Of a stretch of DNA of 64,000 nucleotides, positions 45,961 through 54,441 are shown one piece after another. Under the pieces are notes generated by a model. The model was given only the letters and a program-made list of their open reading frames with translations. It did no database searches and had not been told where the DNA came from. Numbering within the stretch: the stretch's first letter is position 1; every line of letters begins with the position of its first letter. Origin of the DNA: JAOTZA01 sp965224065 (GTDB lineage Bacteria > Acidobacteriota > Thermoanaerobaculia > Multivoradales > JAHEKO01); assembly GCA_965224065.1 (NCBI GenBank), contig CBDCYF010000005.1:2356001-2420000 (forward strand), written 5' to 3'. Position numbers and translations under genes: made by a program.

Positions 45961-47460
45961 ATGGCACTGTATGCATTCGACGGCACTTGGAACATCCGTG
46001 ATGGTAAACAAGCCATCGATCACGTCCAAGAGCCCCAATTTGGCCCCGACCAAGCGGCCCGACGTGATACCGCCGAAACCAACGTCCACAGATTTCGAGA
46101 GTTCTACGGGGTCAAACGGTCCGAATATCTACAGGGGGTAGGGACCCGGTACGGCCGGCTGGGCCGGGCCGTTGGAGGTGCTTTTGGTGCCGGCGGCCGT
46201 CACCGAATCCGAGAGATGTACTACCGGTTGATCGAGAGGTATTTCGACAGTAGCAACCCGGACCAGGATATCGATATCGTCGGGTTCAGCCGCGGAGCGG
46301 CGCTCGCTGTCCACTTCGCCAACCTCCTGGCGACCCACGGCCTACGTGACCCCTCGAACAAGCGTCACCTGGCCTTTAAGTACTTTCCGGAGTTGGGCTG
46401 GACTTGGCGCCATCCAAAAAAGGGGTTAGACGACGTAAAAAAGCCAACCGTGCGATTTCTAGGATTGTGGGATTGCGTCGCCACTTTTGGATGGCCCATC
46501 CGGCCTTTCCGCAACCGCGCAAAGAAATGGAAAATTTGGAAAATACCCAACAACGTCACTCACAGTTTTCATGCTATGGCTCTCGACGAGGTGCGTGCAA
46601 CCTTTGCCCTCGTTCGACCTCAGGGTCCGGCCAAGCGAAAGCCTCCTCACTACGAGGTTTGGTTCCGCGGGGTCCACTCAAATATCGGTGGAGGCTATGT
46701 TGATCGCGGGCTCTCCGATATCGCGCTCGCTTGGATGATGGAGCAGGCCATCTGGACGTGGCGAAAAGTCGGTTGGACCATTCCAGAAACGTTCGAAAAG
46801 GCCGTCCGGGCCCTCGAACCTCAGAACGGGCCGCTGCCGAGCTGGACTGGATCCAAGCTCGAAACCCTCGAGCCCGACCCCGATGGTTCGATAGGGCGGC
46901 CAGCCAACCTCAAGCGCCAAGCCTGGCGCAAGCTGTCTGAGGAACCGTTGGTCCATCATTCGGTGTTTCTGCGCGACAAGAACCTTGTCTCGGACCATTA
47001 TGGCGGCAATCGACCTAGGCTACGCCGCATTCCAGCCAACGCTCGACAGGTTTTCGATCCGCCCCTGTTCTATATCGACACTCGCCTAGAAGCAGCAAGG
47101 AGCCTGGCTCTCGAAGCATTCTCTCGAGTGCCGGTTCGGCCACAAGACTGGCTCAGGCAAGATGACCATTACATCTTCCGGTCCGATCACTGGGTCGCCC
47201 TCGGGACGGCCGAAGGTCGTGACGCGGACCCCAAGTGGCAGGTTTCGCGTGACGTTTTTCTGCAAATCGCTTTCGACTGGCTACTGACAGGGCGGCCTGG
47301 GACCGCAGACGAATTCGAGGTGTCGGGGGCCCTCACCGACCTCGATGGTCACCCGCTTGAAACGGTCTCAGAAATCAACGAAGTCCAACGCTGTGTCGTC
47401 GCAGCACTGTCCAAGATCAAGCCCTACCTGCCGTGGCGAGCCGAGTTGGGTTCCCGGTGA
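45961..47460 (+). CDS. DUF2235 (Tle1-like) alpha/beta hydrolase
   Basis: A 499-residue protein beginning with ALYAFDGTWN, the hallmark opening of DUF2235. The nucleophile motif is VGFSRGAALAVHFANLL (about residue 109), and WFRGVHSNIGGGYVDRGLSD (about 234-250) carries the conserved acid region. Homologues include type VI secretion phospholipase effectors (Tle1) as well as stand-alone hydrolases. No Vgr, PAAR or other secretion gene lies nearby. Codon use is less GC-rich than in its neighbours and the leader region is AT-rich, so transfer is likely. Confidence 0.87.
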   Translation: MALYAFDGTWNIRDGKQAIDHVQEPQFGPDQAARRDTAETNVHRFREFYGVKRSEYLQGVGTRYGRLGRAVGGAFGAGGRHRIREMYYRLIERYFDSSNPDQDIDIVGFSRGAALAVHFANLLATHGLRDPSNKRHLAFKYFPELGWTWRHPKKGLDDVKKPTVRFLGLWDCVATFGWPIRPFRNRAKKWKIWKIPNNVTHSFHAMALDEVRATFALVRPQGPAKRKPPHYEVWFRGVHSNIGGGYVDRGLSDIALAWMMEQAIWTWRKVGWTIPETFEKAVRALEPQNGPLPSWTGSKLETLEPDPDGSIGRPANLKRQAWRKLSEEPLVHHSVFLRDKNLVSDHYGGNRPRLRRIPANARQVFDPPLFYIDTRLEAARSLALEAFSRVPVRPQDWLRQDDHYIFRSDHWVALGTAEGRDADPKWQVSRDVFLQIAFDWLLTGRPGTADEFEVSGALTDLDGHPLETVSEINEVQRCVVAALSKIKPYLPWRAELGSR

Positions 47461-47503
47461 ACGGCACTCGGATCGCGAAGCAGCCCCCTCCCCAGGCCGG
47501 TGC

Positions 47504-48226
47504 TTACGCTGCGTCACGCAGCAGCGCGTCGAGCGCCAAGCGCACCATGTCGTCAAAGGTCGACTGTCTCTCCTCCGACGAGGTGCTGGCTCCCGTTACG
47601 ACGTGATCGCTCACCGTCATGATGCCGAGGCACCTGGCGCCCCGCTCGGCGGCCAGGCCGTAGAGACCGGCCGCCTCCATCTCCACCGCCAAGACGCCCA
47701 TCTTGAGCATCGCCTCAAACGGCTCCGGTTCGGGAGCGTAGAACAGATCGGCCGTGTGGACCAGGCCCGCTCGGATCGCCAGACCCAGTTCGTCGCCGGC
47801 CTCCGCCGCGGCGCGCAGAAGTCCAAAGTCGGCGACCGCGGCAAAGTCCTTGCCCCCGTACCGTCGCCGGTTGACAGGCGAGTCCGTGCACGCGCCAACC
47901 GCAAGCACCACATCCCGGAGCTCGACGTTTTTGCTGATCCCACCACAGCTCCCCACCCGCACCAGACGGCGCACGCCGTACTCGGCGATCAATTCGGTGG
48001 CGTAGATCGAAGCGGACGGGATCCCCATCCCGGTCCCCATCACCGAGACCGGCATGCCCTTGTAGCTCCCGGTGAACCCCAACATATTGCGAACCGCCGT
48101 GACTTGGCGCGCATTGTCGAGATGGTTCTCGGCGATGTGCTGGGCTCGCAGGGGATCGCCCGGCAGAAGAATCGCCTCCGCGAAATCGCCGGGGCTGGCG
48201 CTGATGTGAGGTGTCGGCGTCGGCAA
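47504..48226 (-). CDS. deoD: Purine nucleoside phosphorylase, DeoD type
   Basis: A 240-residue hexameric-type nucleoside phosphorylase. PTPHISASPGDFAEAILLPG is the family opening, with phosphate-binding GDPLRAQHIAE, then GMGIPSASIYATEL and the base-binding VEMEAAGLYGLA and MTVSDHV. A TTG start at 48226 with AAGGAGGA eight bases upstream gives the normal DeoD length (Escherichia coli DeoD is 239 residues). The enzyme releases free purine bases and ribose-1-phosphate in salvage. Longer upstream frames overlap the neighbouring gene and are not homologous. Confidence 0.92.
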   Translation of the reverse strand: MPTPTPHISASPGDFAEAILLPGDPLRAQHIAENHLDNARQVTAVRNMLGFTGSYKGMPVSVMGTGMGIPSASIYATELIAEYGVRRLVRVGSCGGISKNVELRDVVLAVGACTDSPVNRRRYGGKDFAAVADFGLLRAAAEAGDELGLAIRAGLVHTADLFYAPEPEPFEAMLKMGVLAVEMEAAGLYGLAAERGARCLGIMTVSDHVVTGASTSSEERQSTFDDMVRLALDALLRDAA

Positions 48227-48339
48227 ATCGAATTCCTCCTTCTGATCGAGAGGGCTGGTCGTGCGAGCTAATCGAGCGGGGATTCTATGATGAATTCGAG
48301 CCGCGTAGCGGCCACCGGAGACGGACGCGACACCGCCGA

Positions 48340-48729
48340 TCAGTGACCCGACTTTGCAGACCGGGTGAGCTCGACCATGGATTTCATGGCGTTGACCCGG
48401 GATTTGTCGGGTAGATAGACGATTTCGATCTCGTCTCCCACCTGGTAGCGCTCGTACTCCTCTTCCGAGACCGCCACCTGCCGTTCGCGGACCCGGCCGT
48501 ACCGGTCCTGGAACCGGTACCGCAGGTGAGCCGAGCTGGCAGGCCCGCGGACCGACTGCCGCCGGTGCTTTTTGATCACCTCCGCGGTCCCCGCCTCTCC
48601 CCGCTCGAAGAGATGCTTCATCTCGAAGCCGCGCCGGACAATTACATAGATCGCCCCGCCGACGATCAAAAGCGGGATCAAGCAGCCCGACACACCGCAA
48701 CCGAGGCTGGAGAGCGAGAACTCCTCCAC
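48340..48729 (-). CDS. DUF3592-type membrane protein
   Basis: A 129-residue protein with one transmembrane segment (GCLIPLLIVGGAIYVIV) followed by a DUF3592-like beta domain: GTAEVIKKHRRQSV, LRYRFQDRYGRVRERQVAV, YQVGDEIEIVYLPDKSRVN. The family has no defined function. It lies upstream of deoD on the same strand but 113 bp away. Confidence 0.72.
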   Translation of the reverse strand: MEEFSLSSLGCGVSGCLIPLLIVGGAIYVIVRRGFEMKHLFERGEAGTAEVIKKHRRQSVRGPASSAHLRYRFQDRYGRVRERQVAVSEEEYERYQVGDEIEIVYLPDKSRVNAMKSMVELTRSAKSGH

Positions 48730-48829
48730 GGTTCGATGCTATCTCGGTTCGATTGCAAGACGAGGGGCGATGCGGCTCTGTTCTCGTCTGCTATAGTCAG
48801 AAAAATTCTTTAGACAAGAAGGAGGCGCC

Positions 48830-49729
48830 ATGTTCTTGCGTTTGCGGGCTTTTGTGCTCGCGGGGATGACCGTTTTTGTTCTTGCGACAGACGTTCGAGG
48901 CCAAGAAGTCCTTACCAACGAGAGCGTGATCAAGCTTCACGCTGCGGGTCTTCCAGCCGAGGTCATCGTCGCAAAAATCCGAACATCACAGACCAGCTTC
49001 GACACCAGCGTCGACGCGTTGATCGCACTTTCGGATGCGGGATTGCCAAAGGAGATCATCGCCGAGATGACGGGGGCTTCCTCCGCCCCTTCGTCCGGCG
49101 CACAAACGGTTGTCGTCCGTCAGGGCGCGAGCGCGGCACCCAATGTCGCGGCGCGCTTTGGTGGCACTCCCTGTCAAACCCCGGGGATCTTTGCCCAGCA
49201 GGACGACAAGCTTGTGGAAGTCGATCCGACGACTTATACGCAGGGTAAGAGCGGCAGCCCCGTGCTCACCCACCTGACCTACGGCATCAAGTCGATGAAG
49301 TCCCGAGCGGTCATTCAGGGAACAACCGCCAATGTGCGCGTGGCGGCGGGAGGCCTGTCCTTCTATTTCTGCTTTGAGGAGACCGAAACCGGACTGAGCT
49401 ACGAAACCAAGGGCGCCACCAACCCGAGCGAGTTTCTCCTGGTCGAGCTCGACGTCAATCACAAAAAGCGCCACCGCCACTTTGTCGTCGGCAAGCTCAA
49501 CGTGTGGGCAGGCGCTACCAGCGGCGCGCCTCCTAAAGCGCTGCGTGAGACAAGCTACGAAAAGGTCGCCCCCGGCGTGTACAAGGTCACTCCACGATCG
49601 ATCCTCGCGCCCGGAGAATACGGTTTCTACTACGCTGGCTCCGCGCCGTTGTCTGTGTACGGTTTTGTCCCAGTGGGAGCGGGAGCGACCGGCTCGGGGA
49701 ACAAGATCTTCCCGTTTAGCGTCGGCTAG
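48830..49729 (+). CDS. Secreted protein of unknown function
   Basis: A 299-residue protein with a signal peptide (AGMTVFVLATDVRG). Residues 25-80 hold a tandem helical motif: VIKLHAAGLPAEVIVAKIR and LIALSDAGLPKEIIAEM, a pattern seen in exported proteins of Acidobacteriota and Bacteroidota. The remaining 200 residues are beta-rich (SFYFCFEETETGLSYE, GEYGFYYAGSAPLSVYGF). No enzyme signature is seen. AAGGAGG precedes the ATG, and TATAGT at 48792-48797 is a probable -10. Confidence 0.72.
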   Translation: MFLRLRAFVLAGMTVFVLATDVRGQEVLTNESVIKLHAAGLPAEVIVAKIRTSQTSFDTSVDALIALSDAGLPKEIIAEMTGASSAPSSGAQTVVVRQGASAAPNVAARFGGTPCQTPGIFAQQDDKLVEVDPTTYTQGKSGSPVLTHLTYGIKSMKSRAVIQGTTANVRVAAGGLSFYFCFEETETGLSYETKGATNPSEFLLVELDVNHKKRHRHFVVGKLNVWAGATSGAPPKALRETSYEKVAPGVYKVTPRSILAPGEYGFYYAGSAPLSVYGFVPVGAGATGSGNKIFPFSVG

Positions 49730-49822
49730 GAATCGAGCTCAGATGGCCGACCTCGCTCACTTACCGCTTATACGAACTCACTCGATAAGAGCTTCTATAA
49801 ATGGAAAACTCTTTGGGCTTCC

Positions 49823-50530
49823 GTGGTCGAGCTTGAGGTTCTCTTCCCGTCATCATTACTTCTTGTCGGATATCTTGACTATGGCGGCTCCCGGGCGGCA
49901 CTGAAAACCGTCTCCGCTGTTACCGGAGCGCCTCTTGCGCTTGGGGAAGCCGATGTGAGGATCATCTCGGATCTGACCCTCTGGATCCGAAGAGACCCCA
50001 CACTGTCACAAACTCGTACTCTTCAAGCAACGGCACTCCAAGCCGTTCTCTCGTTGGCAAACCAGCTCCCCTCCGGCTACACACTCGATCACGTTTCGAG
50101 TCGAAAGCCCCCTGTGTCGCTGTGTGCCGAGTTGGACACTATGCTCACCGCAAGTTACGACAACGAGGGCGTCCAGGTCTCGAAATCGGTCGAAGTCGGC
50201 CCTTGCCTCGACAAATCCAACGACTGCATGGGGCGCTGTGGGGCAGGCTGCAAGGGAACGCTGCGGAACACGCCCCAAAACTCTACGTTGGTTCAGCGGT
50301 TCACTCAACAATGCCTGGACCATGATCTCTGCACGCGCGAGACCGGCGAGATCCTAGGTCCCTGTGCGAACGAGTTCTCAGCCGCGATTGACTCGTTTCT
50401 CTTCGCGCCGGACTGCAACGCGGCGAGGCTCTCCGGGCCGTGGGGAGGCTTTAACAGCTCAACCTGTGAGAATCTCGGACGCAAGTACTTCACCTTCACC
50501 GGGAAAATACGGGTCGTCCAGAAAAACTGA
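49823..50530 (+). CDS. PLA2-like cysteine-rich protein
   Basis: A 235-residue frame whose C-terminal half contains CMGRCGAGCKG and FTQQCLDHDLCTRETGE; the C-x-x-H-D-x-C motif is that of phospholipase A2 catalytic helices. The first usable start is GTG 49823, without a ribosome binding site. The same frame is open back to the stop of the upstream gene (49727-49729) and the extra residues look protein-like (SLTAYTNSLDKSFYKW). The true N-terminus, perhaps with a signal peptide, may therefore be missing through a stop or frameshift mutation, or lie in a fusion with the gene before. Confidence 0.55.
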   Translation: MVELEVLFPSSLLLVGYLDYGGSRAALKTVSAVTGAPLALGEADVRIISDLTLWIRRDPTLSQTRTLQATALQAVLSLANQLPSGYTLDHVSSRKPPVSLCAELDTMLTASYDNEGVQVSKSVEVGPCLDKSNDCMGRCGAGCKGTLRNTPQNSTLVQRFTQQCLDHDLCTRETGEILGPCANEFSAAIDSFLFAPDCNAARLSGPWGGFNSSTCENLGRKYFTFTGKIRVVQKN

Positions 50531-50580
50531 CGTCCGCGTTCCGGTTACTCCCTGTCGCTCTCAACGAGTCAAGCGATAGC

Positions 50581-50608
50581 TTGCTTGCCCACAAGAGTAT
50601 GCTAGTAT
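50581..50608 (+). promoter_or_regulatory. Probable promoter of toxin-antitoxin pair
   Basis: TTGCTT (50581-50586) and TAGTAT (50603-50608) are spaced 16 bp apart, and the ATG follows nine bases later without a Shine-Dalgarno, so the message may be leaderless. GTATG repeats around the -10 could be an autoregulatory operator. Confidence 0.5.
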
Positions 50609-50617
50609 GTATATGGT

Positions 50618-50905
50618 ATGAACAAACACAGGGCGACCTTCACGCTCGACGAAGAGACAGAGGTCGCGTTACGGCGAACCGCTCAACGACTCCGCAAGTC
50701 CAAGAGCGAGATTGTTCGGGAGGCCGTTCGTGAGTACGACGCCCGCGCCGGCCGGCTTTCCGAGAAGGAGCGCCTCCGGATGCTGACCGCTTTTGACGAG
50801 TATGTTCCGCGAATCCCCGAGCGCCCCGTGGAGGAGGTCGTCGCAGAGCTCGCGGAAATTCGCGATGCTCGTCGGGGCGGGGGACGGGTCACTAACGACG
50901 AATGA
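50618..50905 (+). CDS. Ribbon-helix-helix antitoxin
   Basis: A 95-residue protein whose N-terminus is a ribbon-helix-helix DNA-binding domain: RATFTLDEETEVALRRTA, then KSKSEIVREAVREY. The acidic C-terminus (PVEEVVAELAEIRDARRGG) would wrap the toxin. Its stop overlaps the ATG of the PIN gene (ATGA), standard for toxin-antitoxin operons. It is expected to repress its own promoter with the toxin. Confidence 0.88.
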   Translation: MNKHRATFTLDEETEVALRRTAQRLRKSKSEIVREAVREYDARAGRLSEKERLRMLTAFDEYVPRIPERPVEEVVAELAEIRDARRGGGRVTNDE

Positions 50906-51297
50906 TCGTGGTCGACACCTCTGCCCTGGTGGACGCCCTGACCGGCCCGAGGCGCAGCGCACCTGCTCTGCGTCGAGCAATCGAGCGCGGCCAGCGCCTG
51001 CTGCTACCCTCGCTGGTCCTCTACGAGTGGCTACGCGGGCCGCGACGCCAAGTCGAGCTCGAAGCGCAGGAAGCGCTTTTGCCGCGCGAACAGGCGGTAC
51101 CCTTCGGACCGGCAGAAGGCGCGCTGGCCGCGCGGCTTTATTCCGAAGTACCAAGGCCGCGCGGCCGCGAGATCGACTTGGCGATCGCAGCCGTTGCGAT
51201 TATTCAGGGCGCACGCCTGTGGACGCTCAATCGCGAAGACTTTCGCGATCTTGCCGGGCTCGAGCTGTACGAACCAGAAACAGACTCGTCGAACTAG
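50902..51297 (+). CDS. PIN-domain (VapC-like) toxin
   Basis: A 131-residue PIN ribonuclease. The acidic active site is visible: IVVDTSALVDAL (Asp 5), SLVLYEWLRG (Glu), REIDLAIAAVAI (Asp) and WTLNREDFRDL (Asp). VapC toxins cleave tRNA or rRNA when freed from antitoxin. It is coupled to the antitoxin by a 4-bp overlap, and its 3' end overlaps the convergent membrane-protein gene by four bases. Confidence 0.9.
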   Translation: MIVVDTSALVDALTGPRRSAPALRRAIERGQRLLLPSLVLYEWLRGPRRQVELEAQEALLPREQAVPFGPAEGALAARLYSEVPRPRGREIDLAIAAVAIIQGARLWTLNREDFRDLAGLELYEPETDSSN

Positions 51298-51530
51298 CAC
51301 GTTCGCCGCGTCTCCGGGTCATCAGCCAGGGCCGGCTTCTTGCGAAGCAGGAAGTAGGCCAACGCGCCCGGGAGCTTGCCCAAGATGATGATCAGGAGCC
51401 ATACCCAGCGCTCGCGGCTGTCCGGCGGGGTATTCAACCAGCAGTGGCGGATCATCGCGATCCAGAAGCCGAGGACCGCCAGGGCCAGCAGGCCTGCAAA
51501 GACGGCTAAGGCTATTTCGAAGGTGTTCAT
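51294..51530 (-). CDS. Small membrane protein, PLDc_N-like
   Basis: A 78-residue protein with two transmembrane segments (IALAVFAGLLALAVLGFWI and WVWLLIIILGKLPGALAYFL). The pattern matches the PLDc_N (phospholipase D N-terminal) family of short membrane proteins, including the characteristic PGALAYFLLRK end. It may associate with membrane lipids; the role is unknown. Confidence 0.75.
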   Translation of the reverse strand: MNTFEIALAVFAGLLALAVLGFWIAMIRHCWLNTPPDSRERWVWLLIIILGKLPGALAYFLLRKKPALADDPETRRTC

Positions 51531-51619
51531 GGAATCTCCTTTCTCTCGCTCTCATACACGGTACGGGCCGCGGCGATTTTTATTCGGCCCGCTGCCCCCG
51601 TTTTGCTAGCCTCACGGAG

Positions 51620-52495
51620 ATGTTCGATTCGATCGATGCCACGCTGGAAGAGCTGTCGCGGCTCTCCTACGTCGCCGACAAGGGGCTGGCCACCTCGCTT
51701 TTCCTGGCGCTCCGGATGGAGCGGCCGCTTTTTCTCGAGGGCGAGCCGGGGGTCGGAAAGACCGAGGTGGCCAAGGTCCTGAGCGCCGCGTTCGACACAT
51801 CGCTGATCCGCCTTCAGTGCTACGAAGGGCTCGACATAAACCAGGCGGTCTATGAGTGGAACTACCCGCGTCAGTTGCTCGAGATTCAGGCCCGCCGTGG
51901 CGACGACGACCGGCTCGAGCACGCGACCGACGACATTTTCTCGGAGGATTTTCTGCTCAAGCGGCCACTTCTCAAGGCCATCGACCGGGCGCGCGCCAAG
52001 GCCCCGGTGCTTCTGATCGACGAGCTGGATCGCGCGGACGAGGAATTCGAGAGCTTTCTCCTGGAGCTCTTGTCGGACTTCCAGGTGACGATCCCCGAGA
52101 TCGGAACTCTCAAAGCCAAGCACAAGCCGCTCACCGTCATCACGTCGAACCGGACCCGCGAGATTCACGATGCGCTCAAGCGTCGTTGTGTCTACCACTG
52201 GATCGACTATCCCTCTCTCGAGAAGGAGATCGAGATCGTCCGGCGCAAGGTCCCCGGCCTTTCGGAGAGGCTGACCGAACAGGTCGTCGCGTTTGTCCAG
52301 CGGGTTCGCGCCCAGGACCTCTACAAGCTGCCCGGGGTTTCCGAGACCCTGGACTGGGCCGAAGCACTCACTCACCTCGGCTCGACAGACCTCGCCACCG
52401 AAACCGTGAACTCGACGCTGGGGTTTCTTCTCAAGAACCAGGACGACGTCGACAAGCTGCGGGACCAGGCTGAGAGCTTGCTACGACCGGCCTGA
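51620..52495 (+). CDS. MoxR-family AAA+ ATPase, CoxD-like (paralogue 2)
   Basis: A 291-residue AAA+ ATPase: Walker A GEPGVGKT (41-48), Walker B VLLIDELDRADEEFESF, sensor ITSNRTREIHDALKRRC. The CYEGLDINQAVYEWNYPRQL segment is typical of the CoxD branch of MoxR proteins. CoxD assists maturation of aerobic CO dehydrogenase and related molybdenum hydroxylases. TAGCCT stands seven bases before the ATG. It is followed at 27 bp by the VWA gene. Confidence 0.93.
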   Translation: MFDSIDATLEELSRLSYVADKGLATSLFLALRMERPLFLEGEPGVGKTEVAKVLSAAFDTSLIRLQCYEGLDINQAVYEWNYPRQLLEIQARRGDDDRLEHATDDIFSEDFLLKRPLLKAIDRARAKAPVLLIDELDRADEEFESFLLELLSDFQVTIPEIGTLKAKHKPLTVITSNRTREIHDALKRRCVYHWIDYPSLEKEIEIVRRKVPGLSERLTEQVVAFVQRVRAQDLYKLPGVSETLDWAEALTHLGSTDLATETVNSTLGFLLKNQDDVDKLRDQAESLLRPA

Positions 52496-52522
52496 GGGCC
52501 GCCGGGGGGCACGCGGTCGAAA

Positions 52523-53698
52523 ATGCCACAAATTCTCGACGCGGTTCTGCTGTTCGGCCGAGCGCTTCGAGAGGCGGGGATCGCCACTTCGCTCGAACAG
52601 ACGCTGAGCTTCGCCCGTTCGCTCGACCACGTCGACATCGGGGATCGCGAGCAAGTGTTCCACGCGGCGCGTTCCTTCCTGGTGGGCCGCCGGGAAGATC
52701 TGGAACTCTTCGAGTCGGTGTTCCGCCGGTTCTGGCTGGGGATCGAGGAGGAAGAGGCAGCTTCCCGAAAGCTGCCTCTGGCGCCTCGTGCCGATCTGCT
52801 CAAAAAACGCGGGTCGAGTCTTGCGTATCTGGCGGCGGAGACCGCCGGCGCCGACACCGAGATCGAGGTGGCGGACCGCCGCGGAACCTATAGCACCGAG
52901 GAGATCTTGAGCCGGCGGGATTTCTCGGAGCTGACCCCCGAGGAGCACGAGGAGGTCCGGCGGCTCATCGCCGGCACCGAGTGGCGCGTCAGCCAACGGC
53001 GCACCCGCCGGCTCGTACCGGCCCGCCGGGGCTCCCACTTCCATCTGCGGCGGATGCTTCGCGACGCCGTCAAGCTCGGCGGGGTTCCTCCGAGGCTCTC
53101 TTTCCGCAGCCGCAAGATCAAGCAGCGCCCCATCGTGCTTTTTGCCGACATCAGCGGCTCGATGGAGAAATACTCACGGCTGATCTTGCAGTTTTTCTTT
53201 GGCGCCGCGCAAAAGCTCCAGGACGTCGAGGGCTTTGTCTTTGGAACCCGGCTGACGCGGATCACCGCGCAGCTCAGGCTCCGCGACGTGGACCGGGCGC
53301 TCAAAGAGGCGACACGCGAGATCGTCGACTGGTCGGGCGGAACCCGCATCGGCGATTCGCTTGCCCTCTTTAACCGGCGGTGGGGACGCCGGGTCCTGCG
53401 CCGCGGCGCCCTGGTGGTGATCGCGAGCGACGGTTGGGAACGCGGCGACGTCTCGGTTCTGGAGCGCGAGATGAGGTATCTCTATCACCGCTGTCACCGT
53501 TTGATCTGGCTCAACCCCTACGCGGGCCAGCCCGGATACGAGCCGCGGGTGGCGGGGATGGCGGCGGCGCTTGCCTACGTCGACGATTTCTTGCCGATCC
53601 ACAATCTCCGTTCTCTGCGAGAGCTCTCGCGGCACATGGTCTGCCTGCCACCACGCCGCACACGGCTTCCGGCGAGCGCCGGGCGTGGATCCGCTTAG
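52523..53698 (+). CDS. VWA-domain protein, CoxE-like (paralogue 2)
   Basis: A 391-residue protein with the CoxE-type architecture: an N-terminal helical region (FGRALREAGIATSLEQTL), a charged linker and a VWA domain with an intact MIDAS (LFADISGSMEKYSRL near residue 207), then VVIASDGWERGDVSVLEREM and LIWLNPYAGQPGY. It pairs with the CoxD-like ATPase. Unlike paralogue 1 it keeps the D-x-S-x-S metal site. It differs strongly from that protein in sequence. Confidence 0.92.
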   Translation: MPQILDAVLLFGRALREAGIATSLEQTLSFARSLDHVDIGDREQVFHAARSFLVGRREDLELFESVFRRFWLGIEEEEAASRKLPLAPRADLLKKRGSSLAYLAAETAGADTEIEVADRRGTYSTEEILSRRDFSELTPEEHEEVRRLIAGTEWRVSQRRTRRLVPARRGSHFHLRRMLRDAVKLGGVPPRLSFRSRKIKQRPIVLFADISGSMEKYSRLILQFFFGAAQKLQDVEGFVFGTRLTRITAQLRLRDVDRALKEATREIVDWSGGTRIGDSLALFNRRWGRRVLRRGALVVIASDGWERGDVSVLEREMRYLYHRCHRLIWLNPYAGQPGYEPRVAGMAAALAYVDDFLPIHNLRSLRELSRHMVCLPPRRTRLPASAGRGSA

Positions 53699-53706
53699 CG
53701 GGTCAC

Positions 53707-53731
53707 CGGCCGGCAGAGACGCGGCCGCTTC
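53707..53731 (+). repeat. REP-like palindrome copy between coxE- and coxG-like genes
   Basis: CGGCCGGC-AGAGAC-GCGGCCG followed by CTTCG, related to the copies at 39324 and 61792. A second degenerate unit (CCGGCAGAGGCGCC) follows at about 53738-53753. Confidence 0.7.
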
Positions 53732-53781
53732 GACGACACCGGCAGAGGCGCCAGACGCATGTTAGATTCTCGCCGTCAAGC

Positions 53782-54402
53782 ATGAAGGTCACCGGCAGCT
53801 ATACCTTTGACGCCCCGCCACAGGCGGTCTGGGACGGTCTCCAGGACCCCGAGATCCTCGCCGCCACCATGCCGGGCTGCGACAAGCTGGAGCGCGTCGG
53901 CGAGAACGAGTACGACGGCATTCTCAACATCCGAGTCGGCCCGGTGCAGGGGAGGTTTCAGGGCAAGATCCGACTCGAGGATGTCGACCCTCCCAACGGT
54001 TACACCATGGTGGTCGACGGCAAGGGCGCGCCGGGGTTTGTTAACGCAACGGCCAAGATCTCCATCGCGGCCGAGGGCGAAAAAACCCGGCTGGAGTACG
54101 ACGGCGACGCCAAGGTCGGCGGCCGGATCGCCGGCGTCGGCCAGAGGTTGCTGGACAGCTCGGCCAAGGCCATCATCAAGCAGAGCCTGGGCGGATTGAA
54201 CGAGAACTTGAAGGCCCGCGCCGCAGCTCCAGCGGCCGGCGACGGTCAAGACGCCGAGCCCGCTCCTGTCGTCCGCGCCTCGCAAACCGACTTCGCCACC
54301 CAGGTCGCCAAAGAGGTCGCCAAGGATCTGGTACCACGGCCGGTGCTCGTCGCCATCATCGTGGCGGTCGTCTTGCTGGTGCTCTTCCTGGTTCTGCGCT
54401 AA
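53782..54402 (+). CDS. coxG: CoxG-type SRPBCC protein with C-terminal membrane anchor
   Basis: A 206-residue protein opening with MKVTGSYTFDAPPQAVWDGL and EILAATMPGCDKLERVGENE, the hallmark of CoxG (carbon monoxide dehydrogenase subunit G). The SRPBCC fold occupies the first 145 residues and is followed by a linker and a C-terminal transmembrane helix (VLVAIIVAVVLLVLFLVLR). CoxG recruits CO dehydrogenase to the membrane. No coxMSL structural genes are in the window, so the client may be another molybdenum hydroxylase encoded elsewhere. The ATG 53782 is where the family sequence begins. Confidence 0.92.
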   Translation: MKVTGSYTFDAPPQAVWDGLQDPEILAATMPGCDKLERVGENEYDGILNIRVGPVQGRFQGKIRLEDVDPPNGYTMVVDGKGAPGFVNATAKISIAAEGEKTRLEYDGDAKVGGRIAGVGQRLLDSSAKAIIKQSLGGLNENLKARAAAPAAGDGQDAEPAPVVRASQTDFATQVAKEVAKDLVPRPVLVAIIVAVVLLVLFLVLR

Positions 54403-54441
54403 CGCGCGGAAGAAGCCGGACCGACCGCCGGGGCGCGGGGA

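Noticed and set aside
45961..47460. Type VI secretion effector module
   Set aside because: Although DUF2235 includes Tle1 effectors, no VgrG, PAAR, Hcp or immunity gene that I recognise is adjacent.
48227..48700. N-terminal extension of DeoD
   Set aside because: It overlaps the DUF3592 gene in another frame, and a TTG with strong ribosome binding site gives the normal DeoD length.
51620..54402. A complete aerobic CO dehydrogenase operon
   Set aside because: Only CoxD-, CoxE- and CoxG-like genes are here; no large, medium or small subunit is found in the window.
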